DNA of 64,000 nt from Dicyema japonicum. Taxonomy: Eukaryota; Dicyemida; Rhombozoa; Dicyemidae. The DNA is taken from the NCBI GenBank assembly GCA_011109175.1, contig RDEW01000018.1, positions 887,345-951,344 of the forward strand, read 5' to 3'. A program made the translations under genes and the position numbers. Below, piece by piece: positions 33,195 through 45,196 of the stretch (position 1 is its first letter; each line of letters starts with the position of its first letter). The notes beneath the pieces are model-generated. The model ran no database searches. It was not told the origin of the DNA and saw nothing but the letters and a program-made list of their open reading frames with translations.

Positions 33195-33940
33195 AATATT
33201 ATTATTTCAAATTGATCCATAGATGGAATGCTCTGGCATCCAACCTAGTCAGCCGGCTCTCTGGACATCGCCTGGATTGTTTCCAAAATTCGAGGGAGGC
33301 GGTTGATGGATCTTGGCTTGGGGTTTACCCATGTCAAGAAGTTGGTGGATTGTTGGATGATGACTCACTTCGTACAGCTGTATGTCTACACCTCGGATTG
33401 CCTGTTTGCACCAAATCGAAGTGCAAATGTGGCTGTCTATCGGACGAACTGGGTCTCCACCTCCTCTCATGCCGGAGCGGAATTGGCAGATCTTCTCGAC
33501 ATTCGGCAATGAACGGCATCATTAAGAAAGCATTAGAATCGGCTGGATTCCGTTGCCGGATCGAACCGACTGGTCTATTTGACAACGGAAGACGCCCTGA
33601 CGGCATGACCTCCTTTCCTTTTGAGCGAGGGCGAAACCTTGTATGGGATGTGACCTGTGTCTGCTCTTTCGCCCCAAGCAAAAAAATTATTCACCGGGCA
33701 GACCTTCTTCTCAAGCAGAGGAAGTAAAAAATGCTAAATACTCTGATATCAGCGACAGGTACATTTTCGCACCTGTCGCGATTGAAACTTCGGGGAACTT
33801 TGGCCCTTCCTGAACCATTTGGGAAAACTACTAACTGACAAAACTGGTGATCTTCGTGAGACGAGATGGCTCAAGGAGAGGCTCTCGTTGGCTGTTGTCC
33901 GTGGGAATAGCTTGTGCATCTCCCAACAGCTGAATTAAAA
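33195..33940 (+). pseudogene. Family A element, 3' coding part (divergent copy)
   Basis: The frame from 33212 reads WLGVYPCQEVGGLLDDDSLR, CKCGCLSDELGLHLLSC, RSSRHSAMNGIIKKALES, GRRPDGMTSFPF and LVWDVTCVCSFAPSK, then shifts near 33725 and continues to LSVGIA. All endonuclease-like motifs are present. The sequence differs clearly from the copies at 17-19 kb, so it is a separate subfamily. Confidence 0.8.
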
Positions 33941-34004
33941 TTAACTATTCTTTTTCCATTTAAAATTTTGTAAAAAAAAAAAAATCGTTTAAGTGTTTTT
34001 ATTT

Positions 34005-34245
34005 TTAATAAAACCGGGGAGGAGCATCGGGCCAAGATGAGGTCCCTGCTAGAGCGTGCTGGGATCACGTGATTAGTTAGTTTGTGTGACCGTGGTCTGG
34101 TGTTATTATTATTATTATTAACTGGAAATTTTACTGTGTCGGCTCTCGGGAGGAGCACCGAAAAGGATGAGGCGGCTGCTTAAAGAGGCAACCCACAATC
34201 TCATTTATTTAGTCGGTGATTCTTGGTTTTAAATAAATAACTGGA
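34005..34245 (+). pseudogene. Two consecutive family D LINE 3' ends
   Basis: The first (34010-34105) encodes GEEHRAKMRSLLERAGIT* and ends in a (tta)n run; the second (34128-34240) encodes REEHRKRMRRLLKEA and ends in ttggttttaaataaataa. Each is only the last tens of codons plus the 3' tail. Confidence 0.7.
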
Positions 34246-34269
34246 AATAAGTGTCGGAAAATATCCAGA

Positions 34270-34430
34270 TTGTTCCGGGTTTGCTTCTAGCTGCTGTCCA
34301 TTCCGACTGAAGGTTTCCTGCATATACGACGTTTCTTGGCTTTACAAATGACCCCCGTCTTCAGTGATACCCACTAGTGACAGGATTGTCTTCAGGGACT
34401 CACACGCAACAATAAGAAAAAAATAAATTG
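34270..34430 (+). mobile_element. tRNA-derived SINE copy (5' part lost)
   Basis: Shares the body of the SINEs at 10455-10668 and 16470-16645: a cgtcttcagtgatacccact segment, gattgtct, then gactcacacgcaacaa and an A-rich tail. The tRNA-like head is degraded. Confidence 0.55.
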
Positions 34431-34619
34431 AGAAAAATCTATATTTTGGCTTCAGGTATTTCATATCTCGTTTGGCCATAAATAAATAAGCTTTATCGAT
34501 TTACTGTAATTAACAGAGGAATTAACATTTTTAATCAATGTGTGCTTGCACTGCATTTTCAATGTTATCTTTATTTAAAATGGTTCGCCAACAACAAAAT
34601 TTAATTAATTTTTAATTTT

Positions 34620-34765
34620 AAAAACCTTAAGACCACTAAGAAAGAAATGATAACTCACTAATTAGGTGATCCCATCCTCCAAAATCTCCCGAATTTTCCT
34701 TGAATGTTCCTTCAGCGACCAAACTGACCTCAGGAAGTTCCTTCTTTGTGTCTGCAGAGGAACTC
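34620..34765 (-). pseudogene. Divergent family D-like LINE 3' end
   Basis: The minus strand encodes EHSRKIREILEDGIT* followed by a short 3' region with agtggtctta and an A/T tail, the same layout as the other family D ends. Confidence 0.55.
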
Positions 34766-34869
34766 TATCGGAGTACACTTCTTTATGGTCGATCTGAATT
34801 CCTCTTCATGTGCCGCCTTTCTAACCCTGGTCATTTCTCAACGAGGTCGCTTCTGAAAAGAAACTGGGG

Positions 34870-36867
34870 ATGGATCTACTATGATCCAGCTAAACCTCCA
34901 CCTAACCCTAAGCTAAGGAGAAGGAAATAATGCTCGATAATCTGTTTTATCTTATATTATAGGTTCGATAACACTGCCTACCTTAATTTGGACCCTGCTG
35001 TTCTCAGCTACAGATTCCATCTTATGAGTCCGCAACTGTCTGGTGTGGCGAACACCATACTAGTGCATAGTAGAAGATGAAGACTCATGACTACCACGTT
35101 ATGCCTCCATACTTAGCATGCAAAAAAGATCTGATAGTGGCTAGGTGGGTTGCCCGTGTTTTCTCGGTCGTTATTATGGCGTGCTTCCTAGCACAAACAC
35201 TTCTCCCAGCTATCAGTGTGTCGTGCAATCGCATAAGGATCTGCTCACTTAGTTGGACTAATCCACAAGGCTAAATTTATCACGGGGTAAATATAGTCTT
35301 TCCTTGGATGCCAGCACATGGAAATTCAGTAATTTGTTTCTTCGTCTCAGGCATTATAAGGGACTTTGGAGTTTCGGTAACACCAAGATACTTATCCTTC
35401 GTGTTCCTCTAGGACTCTTACTAACTCGCTACATACTTGCGTGTTAGACGCAGACTTTGAATAATTCAAATCTAGTCCTATACTCTCAAAGAATTCACTG
35501 GCACAGACCACCATGGAGTAGAGCTCCTCGGCTGTTCTAGTATACATCTTCAGGTCATCGATAAAAAAGAAGGTGATTTGTACTGAAACAAACACCCTCA
35601 CAATCAACTGATATTTGCCAAACTGGGTCATTGGGGCGGTGACTCATTAGAAGAGAATTGGATTGGCCTCGACAAAGCTCATGACCTCATCAACCATCAA
35701 TTTGGTCATCAGCTTATACTGGGTTGGCATGAGGATATCGATCGATAATCTGCAGCAGACTGAGGGTTGTCCAGCTTTAGGATCAAATTGTTTCGGTGCA
35801 GGCCCAATCAGGAATTGTTTCTTGGTTAGTGATGTTTTCTGTAATACGCGACACATAGACTCGTGCAATGAAATGCATCTTCTGATAAATTATACACTTT
35901 ATCTACCCCGGTCGTTTCCCAATCGGAAAGACGTCTCACTATCGCCTCAAATTTCTTGCAAAATCGAAAATTCTGCAAGATTCCGCCAAGAAAGGAGCGG
36001 TGCTGTACGGGAAATTCCACGCATTACCGAGTCCTGTTGGAAACATGCACTATGGCCATTTTCGTGTAGGTGACGGTATAACAATCTGAGATTAAACTCA
36101 AGCAGATTATTTTTCCTCTTCTTCACTTACACCGACTTTCATGAGCATAGAGTTTCCTCTTATACACCATTATTGTCCTCCCCAATTTTTTAAGGTCGCA
36201 TTTGGGAATACGGAGTTTACTAAGTAACCCTTATACTATAGGCGGTGCTCTTCCTTTAACCCCTCTCGCCACACTTGTACTTGTACGTCGACTCCTAGTA
36301 GGTGATCTGTGCTGAATACATTACTAGGGAGATGTTACCCAGTGACTTTATTGGATTAGCTTCCATCGCATAAGCCACAGCCTTTTTAATACAGGTTAAC
36401 ACTACTCAGATAACTATACTACGAGGGATCTTGCGAGTAAATCTTTGGTCCCTAGGGAAAATCTGCCGTTGCAGCGAGATTCAGCGCAAAGCTTGAGCTG
36501 CAACGTATCACAGCTCTGATACTATTGCTTTCTTTGACAGTTGTGATCATCTGGTCCCCGCCCCCTTTAGAGCAGAACTGCTCGTCTGACCCTCTTTGTC
36601 TACAGCAATGTTCTTGAGTTCACTCAGATATAGCAGTACTGAATCTGCCACTGCAGAGCTCCGCCAAATATGGCCAGCCATTCAAGAGCATCCAGGATAG
36701 CATGCTACTTGGTATAGTTATATATTATACTAAAGATAGCTCTTGCCCATAGCGAGATCGATGTTCTGGAAGTGCTACCAGTATAAACGAATAAGATGTT
36801 CGAGAAAGCGAAGACTATAAGTAGAAAGTTTTTTCAATTTTTTGAAAAAAATAAACATCATAAAAAT
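34870..36867 (-). pseudogene. Family B R2-like retrotransposon remnant
   Basis: Reading the minus strand from the tRNA-like sequence at 36868-36941: an N-terminal region, FNLRLLYRHLHENGHSA, FCKKFEAIVRRLSDWETTGV, DKVYNLSED, then LMTKLMVDEVMSF, a FFIDDLKMYTRTAEELYSMV motif C region (about 35500-35575) and IGLDLNYSKSA. The FIDDLKxY form and GVDKVxN belong to R2-like non-LTR RT proteins. Downstream DNA (34870-35290) recurs inverted at 56940-57660, next to the family B tail. Much of the RT palm between DEVMSF and FFIDD is deleted; many shifts. Confidence 0.75.
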
Positions 36868-36941
36868 GGTCCCCGACCGGATTCGAACCGGCAACATAGT
36901 GACTTTGAAACCACTGCTCTAAAAATTGGAGCTACGAGGAC
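36868..36941 (-). tRNA. tRNA-like sequence, copy 1 (left edge of array)
   Basis: On the minus strand: 7-bp acceptor stem GTCCTCG/CGGGGAC, TA at 8-9, D-stem GCTC/GAGC, T-arm GCCGG-TTCGAAT-CCGGT, and a C in the discriminator place. The B-box GGTTCGAATCC is perfect. The D-loop lacks the usual GG pair, and the anticodon arm pairs as AGTGG/TCACT around an 8-base loop TTTCAAAG, so the anticodon could be TCA or CAA. It may be a decayed or non-standard tRNA, or a tRNA-derived promoter. The D-loop differs from the other copies by one base. Confidence 0.6.
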
Positions 36942-37051
36942 CATTTCTATTGTTCTATATTCCTATTAGCCTCTGCATCTCAATATCCTTGGTATGATCT
37001 CCCTTTTTCCAATCCTGGATCCTCAATTAACGAAACAGTAGTACAATAATC

Positions 37052-37640
37052 ATGCAACGAAATGTACAATCAATAAAACTTTATTCGAGTTGCATGCATC
37101 GTTGTGATTGTAGTGGTCGAAATACAAGACTCACTATCGAACAAAAAATGCAAATATTGCGTTATAATGACGACAACAACATATTATAATGCAAAGAATT
37201 GCTGATAAAATTCCTTTTTTAAAACTGAAAAATTGCAGAAAGACTGTTAACTTATCTAAATATGTCGCGAGTCAAATTTGAAACAATTCAAAACTAAAAA
37301 CTCTTCAACAAAAACAGTCAAAAATTTAAAAGTTTCCGCAACTGATGAAAAGCTCGTTAAGTGAATGGATTTGATAGATTCAAAAGGTTTACTTAATGTT
37401 TTTAAATTTTAAAGTGCATTATTGCCATGTAAAACAGAATTCTTTGTTAAGCTCTTTCTCTAGACTATTTCAAAAAATCATGGATTATAATCCATATTTA
37501 AGAAAATGGATTAATTTTAGATTAGGAAATTACACGGACAAATGTGTACACACAATAATGTCGACATTGAAAGGTTTTTCAAAGAATTTAAAGAGGTTTC
37601 AAAATCATATACCTGCATCAGATTTATTACCTGGATAAAA
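37052..37640 (+). pseudogene. CENP-B/pogo-type helix-turn-helix ORF relic (A1)
   Basis: From ATG 37052: SIKLYSSCMHRCDCSGRNTR, then LTIEQKMQILRYNDDNN, a stop and shift, and in the other sub-units CQRIADKFSFSKVNICRKTV. This is the layout of a CENP-B N-terminal or pogo/Tigger HTH (LTxEqKlxIL...IAxkFxvsxxTIxR). KLVKWMDLIDSKGLLNVF follows in the position of the second (Tc5-type) HTH. A later frame (37396-37638) encodes LFQKIMDYNPYLRKWINF. Stops and shifts occur in every copy. It lies head to head with the tRNA-like sequence. Confidence 0.6.
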
Positions 37641-38986
37641 CTGGTCTTTTTACAAGCTTTTTCCATCAAGAAGTAGTATTCGCAAGACTCCATTTGGAGG
37701 ATAAAAGAAATTAAAAGATAGAGTATCTGTGAAGTCATTCACAAATATTTTTGGAAATCATAAAATAATGGCGTTTATTCATTGGAAAATCAAAATGTAA
37801 AATGTTTCAGAAAATATGATCATCGGTATTCTGTTTCATCTTATAATGCCAAAGATCGTCTACTTTATTTTACGACGTATTATTCTTTAGTCTAGTCTCA
37901 TACCAGGCACAGAGACATCGATTCTGAGTTTCAAAAGTCAATAGGTTTGTTAGATGAAAAGGCCTAATAATATTAACACCAGAGACTACGGTTAATCAAA
38001 CTAACTATTCACGTTATATCAGCACGCACTAGCATAGATCTCATCTTGGCCCGATGCTCTTTCCTCGACCCTAAACAACCACGTGTTGGTCGATTGACAT
38101 AAGGCAGCTTATATCAGATGCAGCAAGGGATGGTATTCTATCAAATTAGAGCAAAAGTAAAAGTCTTTAATTATCATTTAATAATCATGAAAATTAGCAG
38201 TCAATATTAAATTAATAATATTCCCAAATTTTAAGCCACATCACCCTTTAATATCAGGTCGATCACCTTTAGGCTTTTTATGCGTTTTTTACGATTTGAA
38301 TTTATTTTGGGTTCTGCTGAATTCTTATCAAAGTCAAGGAAGGAAACTAGTTTAAAACATTCGGTTAATTTTCCGTTGTAGATCTCCTACCATAGTAAGT
38401 AGGAAAACCTCAGGAACTTCCAAACATTTCGATACCTGTTCTAGCTCACTAGTTACACGGTATTGAGTTTCACTTTTTTTAGGAATCTTTAATATCTCAA
38501 TATTCAGAGTGTTAAAATTATCTACGTAATTCTCTACCCTATCAGTCATACTACTATTACTCACATCCGCCATACTACTTATTTGTTATTCAAGTGCTTC
38601 CAGCTCTGTCTGTCTCCATGCATTCATGGCTAAGATCTGCTCCCTCCATTTACGTGGAGGTCTGTTCTAGTACGTCAACTCAACGTAGGTGATCTGTTTT
38701 GGATACATCACATTGGAGATGTGACCAGATGATTTTACTGGCTAGTTTTGCCGGACTGACTATGCCACTGCCTAGCTTCGCCAAGTATAGCCAGCTATTC
38801 AAGAGCATCCAGGATAGCATGCTACTTGGGTATAGTTATATATTGTGCTAAAGATAGCTCTTGCCCAAATCGAGATCGATTTAATGGGAGTGGTACCAGT
38901 ATAAACGAATAAGATGTTCGAGTAAGCGAAGACTATAAGTAGAAAGTTTTTTCTATTTTTTGAAAAAATTTAAACATCAAAAAAAT
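37640..38986 (-). pseudogene. A1: family D 3' end plus family B 5' coding region
   Basis: At 37972-38125 the minus strand encodes the family D terminus and 3' tail. From about 38860 down to 38240 the minus strand encodes QITYVELTY, NRPPRKWREQILAMNAW, RQTELEALE, then MADVSNSSMTDRVENYVDNF, LKIPKKSETQYRVTSELEQV and SKCLEVPEVF. PPRKWREQI...TELxxLE resembles the region ahead of the RT in R2-like proteins. No RT follows: the sequence passes directly into the family D tail. Confidence 0.55.
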
Positions 38987-39060
38987 GGTCCCCGACCGGA
39001 TTCGAACCGGCAACATAGTGACTTTGAAACCACTGCTCTAAACATTGGAGCTACGAGGAC
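38987..39060 (-). tRNA. tRNA-like sequence, copy 2
   Basis: Same 74-nt sequence as copy 1 apart from one D-loop base; separates sub-units A1 and B1. Confidence 0.6.
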
Positions 39061-39170
39061 CATTTCTATTGTTCTATATTCCTATTAGCCTCTGCATCTC
39101 AATATCCTTGGTATGATCTCCCTTTTTCCAATCCTGGATCCCCAATTAACGAAACAGTAGTACAATAATC

Positions 39171-39860
39171 ATGCAACGAAATGTACAATCAATAAAACTT
39201 TATTCGAGTTGCATGCATCGTTGTGATTGTAGTGGTCGAAATACAAGACTTACTATTGAACAAAAAATGCAAATATTGCGTTATAATGACGGCAACAACA
39301 TATTATAATGCCAAAGAATTGCTGATAAATTTTCCTTTTTCTAAAGTGAACATTTGCCGGAAAACAGTTATCCTTATCTTAATATATCGAGAGTCAATTT
39401 TAAAACAATTCAAATCTAAAAACTTTTCAACAAAAACAGTCAAAAAGTAAAAGTTTCCCCAACTTGATGAAAAGCTTGTTGAGTGGATGGATTTGATGGA
39501 ATCAAAAAGCTTTCTTAAAGTTTTTTTAATTTTAAAGTGCATTAGTGCTATGTAAGGCAGAATATCCATTAAGATAAAATTCTTCGCTAAGAAACGATCT
39601 CTTGACTATTTCAAAAACTCTTATGGAGTTGTATAAAAATTTAAAATAAGAAATTAAATTCGGATTAGGGAATTACATGGACAAATGTGCACACACAAAA
39701 GCGTCGACATTGAAGGGTTTTTCAGATTTTCAAGAGGTTTCAAAATCATATACCTGCGATCAGATTTATAACTGGAAGAAAATGGGATTTTTAAAAGCTT
39801 ATTCCATCCAGAAGTATCTGCAAGAATCCATTCGGAGGATAAAAGAAATTCAAAGATAGA
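39171..39860 (+). pseudogene. Helix-turn-helix ORF relic (B1)
   Basis: Diverged copy of the A1 relic. A frame at 39223-39450 runs into SKVNICRKTVILILIYRESI; the neighbouring frame at about 39466 encodes DEKLVEWMDLMESKS, the second HTH-like segment. Shifts and stops as in the other copies. Confidence 0.6.
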
Positions 39861-42219
39861 GTATCTGTGATGTTATGCACAAATATGTTAGGAAATCATA
39901 AATTAAAGCTCACTATTCATTGGAAAATCAAAAAAGTGCAAAGTGTTTCAAAAAATATTATTATCGGTGTTCTGTTTCGTATTACAGTGCCAAAGAGCGT
40001 CTACTTAATTTTACAGAGACATATTCTAAAGTCTACTGTCATAAGTGTCTCAGAGATATCGGTTCAGTGTTCTCCACAAATCAAAAGCTCCGTTACACTG
40101 AAAGCCTAATAATTTTAACACCAGAGACCATGGTTACACAAACTAACTTATCACGTGATTCCAGCACGCACAAGCATGGACCTCAATTTGTCACGATGCT
40201 CCTCCCTCGACCCCACACAAGCACGTATCGGTCGATTCACCTATGGTAGTTTACATCAAATGCAGCAAGGGAGGGTTTTCTAGCAATTTAAATCAATAGT
40301 AAAAGTCTTTAATTATCATTTAATTATCATGAAAATTAGCAGTCAATATTAAATTAATAAAAACATTCAAATCCTAAGCCACATCACCCTTTAATAATCA
40401 GGTCGATGCACTTTAGGCATACTTATGCGTTTTTACGTGTTGACTTTATTTTAGGTTCTGCTGAAATCCTATCCAAGACAAGGAAATCAAGCTCGTTTAA
40501 AACATTCGGTTGATTTTCCGTTTAGATCCTAACCATAGTAGACTCGAAAACCTCAGGAACTTCCACAACTTTCGATGCCTGTACTGGCTCATTTGTACAA
40601 CGGTATTGATTTTCACATTTTTCTTAGGAATCTTTAATTTATCCAAATTCAGACCATCAAAATTATCCACGTCATCCTCAGGTTTGCCAATTTCACTAAA
40701 TGGGTAAATAATCAAATAAATAGTTTATTCGGCTGAGTTAGTAGAATTTTGTCATCTTCAATCGGAATAGAAACTTGGGAGCAATTTTTCTCAATTCCAA
40801 CGTTCAGTCTTTTACCCCATTTGTTTACTAATCCACTTGTCTAAAACGTGTCTAAATAGCAGGAATCAGCTACCCATAGGAATCGGTATTTTCGTTTGAA
40901 CTTGATTAATCAGTGAATTCAACTCAGATCAGATATAGGTTCATAACATGCAGTTACTTCCTCCTATTTGAACAAATCACGTCAAAAACAATTTCCAAAC
41001 GGCTTCCAAGAAACAGCTCAATGGAAACATAATCGAAGGGAAGTAGATACTTCCTCCTCTTACTTCTAGTAACATAGAGGACAGGAAAGCGTCCATACTT
41101 CTTATCACTTCAACCACCAGACGGTCATAGTAAATACCTGCTTCAATAATGTGGTAATCCACTGTATGAACAGTGTGCACAAACCTAGTCACTATTTAAT
41201 GTCAGAGAAATTCACGAATCACATAAAGAAGTAGAAATAAATGGCACGCAGGAGAAAAAAACTGGGAGACTACAAGAGTTGGCGTTCTTCTAAATGACCA
41301 CCTGTAGGTTTTAATAGTTCTTATGAATGGGATCTGTCTCCTATGAAAATAACTTAGATTGAAAAATTAGTACAGGATTTCACGCAGTGAGAAATTTAGA
41401 GTAAGAACCAAGAAACTCCTGATCAATACGAAAAAATTAATAATTGACAGATTCACTTATCAAAAAAGTCTAATCAATCATCTTGATTTATTACATTCTA
41501 TAGTAAATTTTATTATAAAAGAATTTTTCCAATTTTTTATTAAGCTTTTTAAGAAAATCCTCATTTTTGGGGAAAACCTCAAAATTAGGGAATTTTACTT
41601 TATTTCGGGGTCGGACTTGAACATTTATGTTAAACCGTAGATGAGAAATTATTGACTCGACTATGAATAATGAGATTACTCGAAGACATATGAAATATCA
41701 ACAACCTATCGAATGTCAAGTCCATTTTACAAACAAAAAGTAGCGTGTTAAAATTATATACGTAATTCTCTACCCTATCAGTCATACTACTTCTACCCCA
41801 TCCGCCATACTACTTATTTGTTATTACAGTGCTTCATGCTCTGTCTGTCTCCATGCAATCATGGCAAAGAGCTGCTCCCTCCAATTACGTGGTGGTCTGT
41901 TCTAGTACGTCAACTCAACGTAGGTGATCTGTTCTGGATACATCACATTATAGATGTGACCAGATAATTTTACTGGCAGTTTTGCTGGACAGATTATGCC
42001 ACTGCAGAGCTCCTCCAATTATGGCCAGCCATTCAAGAGCATCCAGGATAGCATGCTACTTGGGTATAGTTATATATTGTGCTAAAAATAGCTCTTGCCC
42101 AAAGCGAGATCGATTTAATGGGAGTGGTACCAGTATAAACGAATAAGATGTTCGAGTAAGCGAGAACTATAAGTAGAAAGTTTTTTCTATTTTTTGAAAA
42201 ATTTAAACATCAAAAAAAT
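39861..42219 (-). pseudogene. B1: family D 3' end, family B 5' region and 1.06-kb insert
   Basis: The family D terminus lies at 40112-40270, and the family B stretch (DNFDGLNLDKLKIPKKN) at about 40500-40680. Compared with A1, about 1.06 kb (40680-41740) is extra. Its minus strand holds a frame RFVHTVHTVDYHIIEAGIYY, DRLVVEVI at 41050-41192 that I cannot identify. Family B sequence resumes at about 41745 and runs to the tRNA-like copy at 42220. Confidence 0.55.
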
Positions 42220-42293
42220 GGTCCCCGACCGGATTCGAACCGGCAACATAGTGACTTTGAAACCACTGCTCTAAACATTGGAGCTACGAGGAC
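42220..42293 (-). tRNA. tRNA-like sequence, copy 3 (start of second period)
   Basis: Identical to copy 2 over its 74 nt. Confidence 0.6.
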
Positions 42294-42403
42294 CATTTCT
42301 ATTGTTCTATTTTCCTATTAGCCTCTGCATCTCAATATCCTTGGTATGATCTCCCTTTTTCCAATCCTGGATCCCCAATTAACGAAACAGTAGTACAATA
42401 ATC

Positions 42404-42991
42404 ATGCAACGAAATGTACAATCAATAAAACTTTATTCAAGTTGCATGCATCGTTGTGATTATAGTGGTCGAAATACAAGACTCACTATCGAACAAAAAA
42501 TGCAAATATTGCGTTATAATGACGACAACAACATATTATAATGCAAAGAATTGCTGATAAATTTTCTTTTTTCAAAACCGAAAATTTGCAGAAAGACTGT
42601 TAACTTATCTTAATATGTCGCGAGTCAAATTTGAAACAATTCAAAACTAAAAACTCTTCAACAAAAACGTCAAAAATTAAAAAGTTTCCGCAACATGATG
42701 AAAAGCTTGTCAAGTGAATGGATTTGATAGATTCAAAAGGTTTACTTAATGTTTTTAAATTTTAAAGTGCATTATTGCCATGTAAAACAGAATTCTTTGT
42801 TAAGCTCTTTCTCTAGACTATTTCAAAAAATCATGGATCATAATCCATATTTAAGAAAATGGATTAATTTTAGATTAGGAAATTACACGGACAAATGTGT
42901 AAACACAATAATGTCGACATTGAAAGGTTTTTCAAAAAATTTAAAGAGGTTTCAAAATCATATACCTGCATCAGATTTATTACCTGGATAA
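42404..42991 (+). pseudogene. Helix-turn-helix ORF relic (A2)
   Basis: Second-period copy of the A-type relic; shares the in-frame stop and shifts. Confidence 0.6.
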
Positions 42992-44323
42992 AACTGGGCT
43001 TTTTACAAGCTTTTTCCATCAAGAAGTAGTATTCGCAAGACTCCATTTGGAGGATAAAAGAAATTCAAAGATAGAGTATCTGTGAAGTCATTCACAAATA
43101 TTTGTGGAAATCATAAAATAATGGCGTTTATTCATTGGAAAATCAAAATGTAAATGTTTCAGAAAATATGATCATCGGTATTCTGTTTCGTCTTATAATG
43201 CCAAAGATCGTCTACTTTATTTTACGACGTATTATTCTTTAGTCTAGTCTCATACCAGGCACAGAGACATCGATTCTGAGTTTCAAAAGTCAATAGGTTT
43301 GTTAGATGAAAAGGCCTAATAATATTAACACCAGAGACTACGGTTAATCAAACTAACTATTCACGTTATATCAGCACGCACTAGCATAGATCTCATCTTG
43401 GCCCGATGCTCTTTCCTCAACCCTAAACAACCACGTGTTGGTCGATTGACATAAGGCAGCTTATATCAGATGCAGCAAGGGATGGTATTCTATCAAATTA
43501 GAGCAAAAGTAAAAGTCTTTAATTATCATTTAATAATCATGAAAATTAGCAGTCAATATTCCCAAATTTTAAGCCACATCACCCTTTAATATCAGTTCGA
43601 TCACCTTTAGGCTTTTTATGCGTTTTTTACCATTTGAATTTATTTTGGGTTCTGCTGAATTCTTATCAAAGTCAAGGAAGGAAACTAGTTTAAAACATTC
43701 GGTTAATTTTCCGTTGTAGATCTCCTACCATAGTAAGTAGGAAAACCTCAGGAACTTCCAAACATTTCGATACCTGTTCTAGCTCACTAGTTACACGGTA
43801 TTGAGTTTCACTTTTTTTAGGAATCTTTAATATCTCAATATTCAGAGTGTTAAAATTATCTACGTAATTCTCTACCCTATCAGTCATACTACTATTACCC
43901 CATCCGCCATACTACTTATTTGTTATTCCAGTGCTTCCAGCTCTGTCTGTCTCCATGCATTCATGGCTAAGATCTGCTCCCTCCATTTACGTGGAGGTCT
44001 GTTCTAGTACGTCAACTCAACGTAGGTGATCTGTTTTGGATACATCACATTGGAGATGTGACCAGATGATTTTACTGGCTAGTTTTGCCGGACTGACTAT
44101 GCCACTGCCTAGCTTCGCCAAGTATAGCCAGCTATTCAAGAGCATCCAGGATAGCATGCTACTTGGGTATAGTTATATATTGTGCTAAAGATAGCTCTTG
44201 CCCAAAGCGAGATCGATTTTCTGGGAGAGGTACCAGTATAAACGAATAAGATGTTCGAGTAAGCGAAGACTATAAGAAGAAAGTTTTTTCTATTTTTTGA
44301 AAAAATTTAAACATCAAAAAAAT
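42992..44323 (-). pseudogene. A2: family D 3' end plus family B 5' coding region
   Basis: Family D end at about 43315-43465; family B stretch (MTDRVENYVDNFNTLNIEIL) at 43690-43887. It lacks a short AATTAATA-type stretch present in A1 near 43555. Confidence 0.55.
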
Positions 44324-44397
44324 GGTCCCCGACCGGATTCGAACCGGCAACATAGTGACTTTGAAACCACTGCTCTAAACATTGGAGCTACGAGGAC
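44324..44397 (-). tRNA. tRNA-like sequence, copy 4
   Basis: Identical to copy 2; separates A2 from B2. Confidence 0.6.
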
Positions 44398-44507
44398 CAT
44401 TTCTATTGTTCTATATTCCTATTAGCCTCTGCATCTCAATATCCTTGGTATGATCTCCCTTTTTCCAATCCTGGATCCCCAATTAACGAAACAGTAGTAC
44501 AATAATC

Positions 44508-45196
44508 ATGCAACGAAATGTACAATCAATAAAACTTTATTCGAGTTGCATGCATCGTTGTGATTGTAGTGGTCGAAATACAAGACTCACTATCGAACAA
44601 AAAATGCAAATATTGCGTTATAATGACGACAACAACATATTATAATGCCAAAGAATTGCTGATAAATTTTCCTTTTTCTAAAGTGAACATTTGCCTGAAA
44701 ACAGTTAACCTTATCTTAATATATCGAGAGTCAATTTTAAAACAATTCAAATCTAAAAACTTTTCAACAAAAACAGTCAAAAAGTAAAAGTTTCCCCAAC
44801 TTGATGAAAAGCTTGTTGAGTGGATGGATTTGATGGAATCAAAAAGCTTTCTTAAAGTTTTTTTAATTTTAAAGTGCATTAGTGCTATGTAAGGCAGAAT
44901 ATCCATTAAGATAAAATTCTTCGCTAAGAAACGATCTCTTGACTATTTCAAAAACTCTTATGGAGTTGTATAAAAATTTAAAATAAGAAATTAAATTCGG
45001 ATTAGGAAATTACATGGACAAATGTGCACACACAAAAGCGTCGACATTGAAGGGTTTTTCAGATTTTCAAGAGGTTTCAAAATCATATACCTGCGATCAG
45101 ATTTATAACTGGAAGAAAATGGGATTTTTAAAAGCTTATTCCATCCAGAAGTATCTGCAAGAATCCATTCGGAGGATAAAAGAAATTCAAAGATAG
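44508..45196 (+). pseudogene. Helix-turn-helix ORF relic (B2)
   Basis: Near-identical to B1, with the DEKLVEWMDLMESKS segment at about 44800. Confidence 0.6.

Noticed and set aside
38380-38430. A 22-nt intron in the family B-like frame of each array unit (after LEVPE)
   Set aside because: It would open a frame KLVSFLDFDKNSAEPK, but the diverged B and 61-kb copies read straight through in one frame. Retrotransposon proteins should not carry introns.
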